From: Gnetum montanum
Taxonomy: Eukaryota > Streptophyta > Gnetopsida > Gnetales > Gnetaceae
NCBI GenBank assembly: GCA_015680685.1
Contig: MNCI01023302.1
Coordinates: forward strand, 409,704 to 439,003
Length of the DNA stretch: 29,300 nt
Reading direction: 5' to 3'
Shown: one piece after another, positions 22,546-29,300 of the stretch
Layout of the letters: each line of letters begins with the position of its first letter
Numbering within the stretch: the stretch's first letter is position 1
Notes under the pieces: generated by a model
The model's input: only the letters and a program-made list of their open reading frames with translations
Told to the model about the DNA's origin: nothing
Database searches by the model: none
Position numbers and translations under genes: made by a program

Positions 22546-23100
22546 GCTACAAGAATCTGCAAAAAGTGCTAGCATTCTAACACTTAGAAAAATTTTGCAA
22601 ATTTGGTAGTTGGAGCTGACTACACTCAATACTTGGAAAAATATGGGCAAACTGCCATTGTTTTGATACTTAGCCATATTTGTAGTCACGATGCCAAGAC
22701 TTGAAATTTTTTGGTGTTTCACTTAATGTTTGGTAGCCTAACAGTGCTATATGTGTTTAGGATGTGTTCAAGAAAGTGGGATAGTTACTTGTGTTAGGCT
22801 AGCTAGGCAATAGATGAATTAGATCTTCAATTACTTTGCCTTTCATTCTTGTTGTAGGTGGTCAAACTCATAAAATATAAAATAAGAAAAAAATCATATA
22901 CCTCAATTACACTTAAACCATATCCTTGAACTTCACAAGTATAGTTGGGAAGACAACAAACATTCTCAATGCCCATTTCACTTCTTAGAAGAGCTAGTGC
23001 ATTAGATAACTATAGGTCCATGGAATTTGACTGGATCATGTGTAATGCCTTAGTGATTTGTATGGTTGGGTGTAGGGGTACCTCATTGCTCATCATATGG

Positions 23101-23680
23101 CTTTAGACTTTGATATTCATCTTATCAATAAAAATGAAAAAGAACTAGTTGAAGGTCTTAATAAGTTGAACCTATGATCACATTGGATGAATAACATCAA
23201 TGTTAAGAGTATTTCTCTACTTGGATTTATTTCCCTCCAACATTGAGCAACCTAGCTTAGTCTCCTAGGTAGCTCCATTTCTCCACTATATAACCTATTT
23301 TCTTCTAACTATCTCGGTATAATCCACATTTTTTCTTTCAATCTTCAAACCCATTTATCAGGCTTTCATATTCCATTCCTCATCCTTAGTTTATCATATC
23401 ATCATTTCCTTTCATTTCAATTCCTAACACCATGATTGCTTCAATGTTCAATGCTACTCAACCTAGTTACACATAACCTACTTGTATATATTTTTCTAAA
23501 TCCATTTCATTAGGCCTATTTATTTCAGCATCACCTAAGCATATTTCATACATGTATTCTCTTTTAACTTTTCCACCTACCACTATAGCCCAGCTTGCAC
23601 TACATCTTCTTGGAATAGATCCATAACTGCTAGCATTGCTTAATACTATCATGTTTCATTTTCAAAACATTGAAGATAAG
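23101..23680. other. unassigned flank between elements A and C
   Basis: This is AT-rich sequence continuing the flank left of A (262-687). A 61-codon frame at 23467-23652 minus, and a plus-strand reading with two stops over the same stretch, show no recognised domain. Any gene here is not supported. The bases ATAAG at 23676-23680 would be the duplication of element C, but its partner is outside the window. Confidence 0.5.
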
Positions 23681-24108
23681 TGATGAGTGGCGAGGTACCC
23701 CTACACTCAACCATACGAATACGAGCGTACACGCGCGATCCGGTCGAACTCCGCAGACTAAATGCCTTAACGCCACAAGAAACACTTGGGGTTAATCGTT
23801 CGTTGTCTTCCCAGGCTTGCTTGTATGTGTCACGGTGTATGGTTAAGCAAGTCTGAGGTATGTGATTTTTTTGGTATTTTCGGCTTATCTTCTATGCTAC
23901 CAGGAGAAAGGGTTGAGAAAACTAAACTAACTCTAACTAAGATCTAAGTCTAAATTAACTAGCGTCAGCATCCGTTCCCACTTGCCGGACACACCCTGAA
24001 CTATGCAACTGCAGCTTACCAAACGCTAATCGTTACTGGGATCGCCACACGTAACGCAAGTGCTCGAAGTGGTCGTACTGAGGCACCTATTTAGCCTACG
24101 TGTGATAA

Positions 24109-24370
24109 GCAGCCGATTCCTTAGCCAGCCGTACACACCCGTGGGTGCTCGTAACTAAGTCGTACTTATCACACGATCTAGCCTAGCAATGAGCAGCCGA
24201 TTCCTCAACTAGCCGTACACATTAGACCCGGGAGTTACCAAGCGCAGAATCCTGGAATACGCTACTGGGTTACCAAGCATCCAATGCTCGTAATTGAGTC
24301 GTACTCATGCATTGCGTCAAGCAGCCGATTCCTTGACTAGCCGTACACGTCCGTAGACGCTCGTAATCAA
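24109..24370. repeat. three direct repeats in the R-U5 part of the C LTR
   Basis: Units begin AGCAGCCGATTCCT at about 24109, 24191 and 24319. Each carries AGCCGTACAC and, in two complete and one displaced form, GCTCGTAAYTRAGTCGTACT. The middle unit is longer and contains GTTACCAAGC twice. The units resemble the adjacent CACTTCGAGCA/GTACGACCAC segment at 24060-24085, so they look like local amplifications. They lie downstream of the TATA box and so would be in the transcript leader. Confidence 0.82.
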
Positions 24371-24627
24371 GTCGTACTTGAACGCACTAGGAAAGCAGTA
24401 AATGAAAGCAATAAATGAAACCACGTGCTGCAAGGTTTATCCAAACAAGTTCGTCTTTATTGCCGTACACAACTTGGGTTCAGGTTACAAGCTGCTCGAA
24501 TAAAGAGCCGTTCACTCTAGGACTCCTACTGCGGGCACATGGGAAAAAATTCTAACTCTGGAGTGATCAATCTGCCAGAGCTTCGCTACACTAGCCAGGA
24601 TTGGGAAATGAAGGGAGTGCCGCCTCT

Positions 24628-24635
24628 TATTTATA
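24628..24635 (-). promoter_or_regulatory. TATA box in the C LTR
   Basis: The minus strand reads TTTCTATAAATAAGAGGCGGC. The same TATA box is at 121-128 in copy E. The palindrome array begins about 15 bp upstream in the minus sense. Confidence 0.75.
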
Positions 24636-24650
24636 GAAATGGCGGCGCGA

Positions 24651-24761
24651 CGCGATATCGCGTACGCGATATCGCAGGAGAAGACGCGATATCGCGTACG
24701 CGATATCGCATGGGACGCGATATCGCGTCGGCCGCGATATCGCGTACGCGATATCGCGGCC
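24651..24761. repeat. CGCGATATCGCG palindrome array upstream of the C TATA box
   Basis: Seven GATATC-centred palindromes lie in 110 bp. Six are arranged as three pairs joined by a TACG or GTAC core, and one stands alone with TCGGC after it. The pair at 24730-24761 is a perfect 32-bp palindrome without a loop. Nearly every unit has two CpGs on each side. The decayed equivalent in copy E is at about 145-240. Confidence 0.93.
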
Positions 24762-24783
24762 TAGTGAAAACCGCGTCTCATCA

Positions 24784-24795
24784 TACCCCCATGAC
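24784..24795 (-). other. polypurine tract of element C
   Basis: On the minus strand GTCATGGGGGTA abuts the LTR start TGATGAGACG. The upstream bases CTCGAGGACGAGTTTTCATT also match the A sequence before its polypurine tract. Confidence 0.78.
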
Positions 24796-25378
24796 TGAAT
24801 GAAAACTCGTCCTCGAGTTCCTTACAATAATATCAGGTAGGTATGGGATTATTAGGGAAGATGGAACTAATGGGATGACATGTGAACGGTCTTTATTACA
24901 AGACTTGACAAAAACTGGTGTTCATGACAACATGGGTGAACACCTTATTACAATGACATCAGGCCATAGTTGGCAGCTGAGAGAAAAGAGGAGAGAGAGA
25001 ATAGAAGAGAAGAAGAGAGAAGAGTCTTGGTGCTGCCAACGCCTAGATTGCGCCTCTCGTTGTCCGTCTGTAAGCGCATTATCAATTCCACACCTTGCGT
25101 GCTGCTTCAGCGCTGGTCCATTCCAATGGTCCGCTCCAGATCCATTCCGTTGTTGTATGATTGCCATCTGCACACACAACACAGTCATATATTAGCAAGG
25201 GTAATTGAATCATTAAGTAAAGCATACCTTGCTTCGGTTTAGGCTCACTGGCTAAGTTGTGGTATGGCTGATATGGATATGGGAAAATGTAGAGGATGAC
25301 CACCGAAGGTATAGGGGTTAGAAAGAAAAACGAAAAAATCCGGGGCGTAGGATAAAAATCGAAAAATCAGGCCCCGTA

Positions 25379-25388
25379 CCCCCATGAC
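25379..25388 (-). other. internal polypurine-like motif in element C
   Basis: CCCCCATGAC on the plus strand (GTCATGGGGG on the minus) is identical to the decamer at the true polypurine tract (24786-24795) and at the integrase end (26831-26840). It sits about 590 bp from the LTR. Use as a second priming site is inference. Confidence 0.4.
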
Positions 25389-26607
25389 TAATCGCGAACC
25401 TCCGGTAGCGTTAGAATGGAAAGAGAAAAGGGATAGGAATGATAGGGAAAAAGGAACAACGATGACCTCGATAGAAAGGATGTCATGATGGGAATGAACA
25501 AAAATGTTAATTAATTGTACAATGTTAAGGAAAAGAAGTTAACTGGAGTTCCAAATAGGAATGTCAGTGGGTCCTCCCCAAAGCAGGCTCATGCCCTTAA
25601 TGCCCTGACAATCCCACATTCAAAGAGTCCGTAGGCTCGGGGAATGTCCTTTGGAAACAAGAGTTAAAGTCTTAACCGGAAGAATTTACCAAAAAGAAAA
25701 CAAAGCATCAACCAAAGTATATACAATGATACAACCGGCAATGAGGTGAACAATGGAAAGAAGGATGGGAAGAAGAGAAGTGGAATGGAATCCCAAGAAC
25801 AAGGTGGTGTACAGCCCCTTGTGTGTTTCATGATTAATGTGACTTGGCGAATCTCATTCCAACTCTGGCCTCAAACCAACCACTTCCAGTGACTTCGCAT
25901 CAATGCAGTTGGTTAAATCATCCACTTGGGTAACAAGGATGCAACTTCGAGAAGCCACCACCATTCCGACGAAACAACAGAGAGAATGGGAAGCGAGAAG
26001 GGCCTTAGTTAGAGGGAACACTTTGGTTCCATAACCAGTGCTTGTAGCCCAAATTTATTCCGTCTAAGGGGTGTGCTTTGAATCCTCACTTTTAGCTTTT
26101 TAGCTTTTTCTTCTTCTCTTTTTTCTGTTTTTCCATTTTTTTTCTTCTTTTTTTTGTTTTCTGTTTTTATGCGTGGGGACCACACCATGCAAAGACTTCT
26201 TTATTTTTATTGTCTCAGCTTCCGATTATTGGGTTACATCGGAACGGTAAGAAAACCCAAGAAGAAAACATCCAAGCACCCAAGTGAATGACCAACACAA
26301 GAGCACCAAGTTCCCTTGAAGTCACACCCTTTTCAAATCCTTGAGTCCTTCCTTAGTTTGAGAAATGCCCAGTCACTGGTTCGTTAAAGTTCTTATTGGA
26401 AGGGAACTGTACATTTCCAAGCCAAGGGAAACCATAGACTTGATGGATGGATGGATGAAGTGATCTCATTGCCTGCCATATCAAAAGAACATACCTTAGT
26501 ATCAACAATGTAACTTAAAGGTAAAAACCAAACATTAGCAATTAATGAAAAACAGTTCATCCCATCGGCCCGAACACTTATTGGGTGACGAATTTACATG
26601 ATGGATG

Positions 26608-26634
<27 letters not shown>
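26608..26634. repeat. (AC)n microsatellite, about 13 units
   Basis: An uninterrupted AC dinucleotide run just after ATGGATG in the 3' region of element C. Element A has no counterpart at the matching place. Confidence 0.95.
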
Positions 26635-26639
<5 letters not shown>

Positions 26640-26811
26640 ATAGAAAAATATAACGATGTTGTAAAACAAAAACAAGAAAAGTTAAAGAAATTTGTAAAAC
26701 AAAAATTAGAAAAGTTAAAGAAATTGTAAAACAAAAATGTGAAAAACAAAAACGTTGTAAAACAAAAATGTGTAAAACAAAAACTGAAAAAGAACTGAGG
26801 GCCCCATATGA

Positions 26812-29298
26812 TTAGCATAGGTGGCCATCTCCCCCATGACTGAGTTGTGAGGGAGAGATCCGAAGTAGTGAGCGCCTATTTGAATTTCTAAGCAGTGCCC
26901 AACTTCTCCCAAATGATGATCTTAGATTCAGGGGTGGAAGTTGGCGACGCTCACGTTCCAATGTGTCTATGCCACGGTTGTTGGCATGAGTTTCCTCAGT
27001 TCGTTCCATGCATATTTGTTTGCCCTTATGAGAAGCTGTCAACCACGGGGTGTCTACTACTTCTTGTGTGGTTGCTACATACAGGCATCTTTGTTGCAGA
27101 GTTTCCTGGGCACACCTGTGACATGGAGACATTTCCTCCGTGTCATCACCCGATGAATCACTGTATGTGATGCATGGAACTATCCTCTTCTCGATCTTTC
27201 CACATATGTTTATCTTGGAGATTTCCAAGGAAAGATCGCGGATCCTAAGGCATGCATCTACTGTGCTTAGCCATGCCCTTCCCATTATAATTGGGAAGTC
27301 CCCTTCGTTGTTGTTAACATCGATCACTAGGAAATCCGCTGGGTAGGACCAACCACACACAGTGGTAATAACGTCCTCCACTAATCCCAAGGGAATAGTG
27401 ATGGACTGGTCTGCCAGCTCTAGTTGGATGTTGCTCTTCTTAAGTTGGGGCAGGTTCCAGGCGTGATACATCTTTCGCGAAATTAAGTTGACTCCGGAAC
27501 CTGAGTCAAGAAGAGCTCGATGTGGTGCATTCCCAGCGATCTGCAATTGAATAAAGGGACTCCCAGGATCAGTTAGTTTCCTGGGAAGGTGGCCTACCTT
27601 GATCCAGTCAGTTACGGTATGTGTTAGCATAACCGTATGCGTTACATTCCCTTGGACTGAAGGGTGCTCCGAAGTGTTAGTAGTTAGAGGCCTATACATA
27701 TACCCGTCCGCTTGTTGTTGCGAGAGCCTATCCGGGCTCCTAGTTCTGAAAAAGGGTCTCTTTTTTGTACAGTTATCGCCAGAACTAGTGTCCGGTTGGA
27801 TATTTACACTCTGAATATTTACAGATCTCGCGGCGTGACGTTGCTGCGGTTGGGTAGGTAATTCCCCTTGCATTGTTGGAGCAGGCGGTGTTATGGGAAC
27901 TACTTGTGGAAAAGGTGCAGGTGGAGTTGGAGGATGGACAGAATGTGGAACGTCTCCCGGAGGAGAAGGAGTCCTTCTAAAGTACTCCCGAGCGTAGTAG
28001 TGACGGCGTGGAGTGTGACTCATAGTGTCACCTGGAGAAACCGGCTGCTGCACATAATAACCATAAGGATCAGGCTGCCGGTAAGGGTATCGATGTATCG
28101 GCTGTGGCATCCCCCATGTCTGTGGGTATTGCCACTGCTGATGTTGTTCGATGGGCTGCGGAGGTGTTCCACTTGGATAATACGTCAAGGGTTGGTGGAA
28201 CTGCCTCGGGTTACCTTGTGGATAAGGTAACCTTCTGGGTGTTTGCCGTTGATTAAGTCTTGGATTTAATGCATACACCCCAGACTCCTGCAGATGTGAG
28301 ATAATTGGACAACATCCCTTAGGATGGTCATAATAGCAGACCTCACATCCACCATCATTGTCTGAATCAGAATTTTCAGCCTCATCGGAGTTAGAGATTT
28401 TTCCCTTACCCTTGTTATGTGCAGGGTTAAAGTTTCTCCGCTTGCCTTTTCCTTTATCACTACTTCGCGCATCCTTAGACTCTTCTACGATTTTCAAAAC
28501 TGTTTCTATTCGTGAGTCTAAGGAATCCCACATTTGGTCTACCTTGGCCGATACCTCCGTTGTTAACTTCTGGATCGGCGTGGTCTTCCTGTTCACCAAC
28601 TCTTCGAGTGGTGACTCATCCTCCTCATCACAGAATTTCACTCCCTTCTTGCGAAGGGAGGGATCGCGGTTGTATTCCTCCGCACTTTCTCTTTTCCGTA
28701 GCTCACCCTCTTCTTGTGCTACTTGTTCCAACAATACTTCAACTTCATGGGCTCTTAGTTGAGAGAGTCTCCCTTGGGCGTAAGTCCCAAGAGTTCTTCT
28801 CGTTTCATTTCGTAGCCCATCCACGAGGTGGCGAAGTTGATCCCGTCTAGCGTACCCATGGCCCGGGCAACGATGTAGCAATGTGTAATAACGGGCCATG
28901 GCAGCATCCAAGGATTCATGAGCTCCTTGTTTCCAGCCTTGGATCTGCTTACGCAAGTTGGACACTCTGGAGTACGTTTGATATTTGTTGTTGAACAGTT
29001 CAAGCATCGTACTCCACCTCCTGATGGTTTCCGGTTCTAAGGACCGGTACCAGCTTTCCGCTTCTCGAATGAGTGTCCTTGGAAACAACTTGAGTTTCTG
29101 CCACTCATTGTCTATGTTCTGCAAGGCACAGGCGTCGTGGAATGCCTGTAAATGATGTTGAGGATCAGCGTTGTATCCCCCTTCAAAACGTGGGATATTA
29201 TTTATATCCAAACGCTTGATCCTACTGTCTTTCAAATGCCTTGTGGGAATCCTAACTGCCTCTCTAATGTCAAGCATACTTCGGGTTGCAAATAGGGG
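26812..29298 (-). CDS. gag-protease polyprotein of element C (5' end outside window)
   Basis: The frame encodes a Ty3/gypsy gag with an aspartic protease. It is open to the window edge (P-L-F-A-T-R-S precedes the Met at 29277), and the matching frame in A starts near 1706, so the true start lies outside. Counting from that Met, the gag core is at residues 10-165 (LKLFPRTLIREAESW, RRWSTMLEL, VDGLRNETRRTL), an acidic helix-prone stretch at 176-215, a basic/acidic linker at 250-305, a zinc-knuckle-like C311-x2-C314-x3-H318-x3-C322, a Pro/Gln/Tyr-rich region at 340-540, and the protease at about 575-690 with D-S-G at 591-593 and FPIIMGRAWLS. There are no internal stops. RT, RNase H and most of integrase are missing. 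After the deletion junction the frame reads the integrase end out of frame and stops with G-D-G-H-L-C. Confidence 0.9.
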   Translation of the reverse strand, partial: PLFATRSMLDIREAVRIPTRHLKDSRIKRLDINNIPRFEGGYNADPQHHLQAFHDACALQNIDNEWQKLKLFPRTLIREAESWYRSLEPETIRRWSTMLELFNNKYQTYSRVSNLRKQIQGWKQGAHESLDAAMARYYTLLHRCPGHGYARRDQLRHLVDGLRNETRRTLGTYAQGRLSQLRAHEVEVLLEQVAQEEGELRKRESAEEYNRDPSLRKKGVKFCDEEDESPLEELVNRKTTPIQKLTTEVSAKVDQMWDSLDSRIETVLKIVEESKDARSSDKGKGKRRNFNPAHNKGKGKISNSDEAENSDSDNDGGCEVCYYDHPKGCCPIISHLQESGVYALNPRLNQRQTPRRLPYPQGNPRQFHQPLTYYPSGTPPQPIEQHQQWQYPQTWGMPQPIHRYPYRQPDPYGYYVQQPVSPGDTMSHTPRRHYYAREYFRRTPSPPGDVPHSVHPPTPPAPFPQVVPITPPAPTMQGELPTQPQQRHAARSVNIQSVNIQPDTSSGDNCTKKRPFFRTRSPDRLSQQQADGYMYRPLTTNTSEHPSVQGNVTHTVMLTHTVTDWIKVGHLPRKLTDPGSPFIQLQIAGNAPHRALLDSGSGVNLISRKMYHAWNLPQLKKSNIQLELADQSITIPLGLVEDVITTVCGWSYPADFLVIDVNNNEGDFPIIMGRAWLSTVDACLRIRDLSLEISKINICGKIEKRIVPCITYSDSSGDDTEEMSPCHRCAQETLQQRCLYVATTQEVVDTPWLTASHKGKQICMERTEETHANNRGIDTLERERRQLPPLNLRSSFGRSWALLRNSNRRSLLRISPSQLSHGGDGHLC

Positions 29299-29300
29299 TT

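Larger units (their letters stand above)
21297..22721 (-). repeat. right (5') LTR of element B
   Basis: It is the partner of 13838-15219. The inner end begins TATGACGTCC where the left LTR has TGTGATGTCC. The outer end GTGTTTCA is intact and abuts the CTTAA duplication. It includes a TATA box and a tandem array. Confidence 0.92.
13833..22726 (-). mobile_element. Element B: gag-protease-only gypsy element nested in the A 3' LTR
   Basis: An 8884-bp element (13838-22721) is flanked by CTTAA at 13833-13837 and 22722-22726. Outer ends are TGTGATGTCC and GTGTTTCA; LTRs are 1382 and 1425 bp. Minus orientation is shown by gag and protease reading leftward, TATAAATA on the minus strand in both LTRs and a TGG-starting primer-binding site beside the right LTR. 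Only 1.8 kb separates protease from the left LTR and it holds no RT, RNase H or integrase motif. The element is therefore non-autonomous, of the type described as terminal repeats with GAG. LTR divergence is about 12% over the first 540 bp (hand count). Confidence 0.92.
13351..23095 (+). repeat. 3' LTR of element A, split by element B
   Basis: The left part is 13351-13837 and the right part 22727-23095, with the second CTTAA copy at 22722-22726. Joined across the duplication they match 693-1545. The TATA box is at 13478-13485. The break falls in AATGCTTAA|TGTTTGGTAG, which corresponds to AATGCTTAACATTTGGTAG at 1171-1189 in the 5' LTR. Confidence 0.92.
688..23100 (+). mobile_element. Element A: old Ty3/gypsy (Athila/Tat-like) retrotransposon, split by two insertions
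   Basis: The element runs from TGATGAA at 693 to CTCATCA at 23095 and is flanked by the 5-bp duplication TATGG (688-692 and 23096-23100). Its order is LTR, primer-binding site, gag, protease, RT, RNase H, integrase, long 3' non-coding region, polypurine tract, LTR, which is the Ty3/gypsy order. The Athila/Tat-like assignment is inferred from the gag type, the long 3' region and the absence of a visible chromodomain. Removing element D (5198-8537) and element B (13838-22721) with one copy of each duplication leaves about 10.2 kb. All frames are broken by stops and frameshifts and several catalytic residues are lost, so the copy is dead. The family is the same as that of element C. Confidence 0.93.
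23681..24783 (-). repeat. 3' LTR of element C (1103 bp)
   Basis: It is bounded by TGATGAGTGG at 23681 and CTCATCA at 24783. In the minus sense it ends in GTGTAGGGGTACCTC...CTCATCA, matching the end of the A LTR. From about 24085 down to 23681 it is homologous to 1120-1545 of A. U3 is at the right: palindromic array, TATA box, then a long R-U5 containing a tandem repeat. LTR fragment E (1-261) is another copy of its U3 end. Confidence 0.92.
24796..26811 (-). other. 3' non-coding region of element C
   Basis: About 2 kb without a recognised gene. It includes a GA-rich patch (24978-25024), an internal polypurine-like copy (25379-25388), a segment homologous to 12130-12350 of A (25840-26080), a T/C-rich patch (26090-26170), a (CA)n microsatellite (26608-26634) and A-rich TTGTAAAACAAAAA repeats (26650-26790) that match the T-rich tract after the A integrase. 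Short overlapping frames at 24875-25303 on both strands show no recognised content. Confidence 0.68.
23681..29300 (-). mobile_element. Element C: young, pol-deleted gypsy element (runs off the right edge)
   Basis: On the minus strand the order is gag-protease, a short remnant of the integrase end, 3' non-coding region, polypurine tract and 3' LTR. The 5' LTR, primer-binding site and gag start are beyond the window. C is the same family as A: gag, protease, integrase-end motif MGEMAT.ANH, 3' region and LTR U5 all align. Relative to A, about 2.8 kb from the protease linker to near the integrase C-terminus is missing, with a junction at about 26860-26880. The intact frame and CpG-rich LTR suggest a recent insertion. 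Confidence 0.9.

Noticed and set aside
688-23100. Possibility that the RT-containing block is an endogenous pararetrovirus (caulimovirid)
   Set aside because: Paired LTRs, 5-bp target duplications, an integrase with D, D, E residues and no movement or coat protein identify Ty3/gypsy retrotransposons.
24875-25303. Overlapping frames of 73-106 codons in the C 3' region
   Set aside because: They overlap on both strands across a GA-rich patch and lack any recognisable motif.
27868-28850. Open frames on the plus strand opposite the gag of C (120, 134 and 112 codons)
   Set aside because: They are shadows of the intact minus-strand gag-protease frame, with no recognisable domain.

Overview
This window is a stack of plant LTR retrotransposons, almost all of the Ty3/gypsy type. 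I see no host protein-coding gene, rRNA or tRNA. AT-rich old copies full of stop codons, several kb-scale elements nested in one another, plant-type TATA boxes (TATAAATA) in the LTRs and Athila/Tat-like gag-protease-pol domains point to a large-genome seed plant. A gymnosperm is plausible, but the sequence alone cannot decide this.

Layout. Positions 1-261 are the end of a minus-oriented LTR (copy E) of the same family as element C. Positions 262-687 are unassigned flank. Element A (plus strand, 693-23095, target-site duplication TATGG at 688-692 and 23096-23100) is an old, complete but dead gypsy element: 5' LTR 693-1545, primer-binding site, gag-protease remnant 1706-5192, RT-RNase H-integrase remnant 8543-11278, a 2 kb 3' non-coding region, and a 3' LTR starting at 13351. 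Two later insertions split it. Element D (5198-8537, duplication CCTAT) lies between protease and RT and looks like a 3.3 kb solo LTR in minus orientation. Element B (13838-22721, duplication CTTAA) lies inside the 3' LTR of A; it is a minus-oriented gypsy element with gag and protease but no RT, RNase H or integrase. Without the insertions A would be about 10.2 kb. Positions 23101-23680 are flank. Element C (23681 to beyond the right edge, minus strand) is the youngest-looking copy: LTR 23681-24783, polypurine tract, 2 kb non-coding region, and an intact gag-protease frame 26812-29298 that runs off the window. Relative to A, C lacks about 2.8 kb of pol.

How the parts relate. A and C belong to one family (same gag, protease, polypurine tract, 3' region and LTR U5 half), but their promoter-bearing U3 regions are unrelated. 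Two independent elements (B and C) are gag-protease-only, so both would need RT and integrase supplied in trans. The most striking signal is regulatory: the LTRs of B, C and D each carry an array of short, often palindromic repeats just upstream of the TATA box, and A has one inverted repeat in the same place. In C this is a CpG-dense CGCGATATCGCG array. In the older copy E the same array has decayed, with CpG-type transitions at all the differences I compared.
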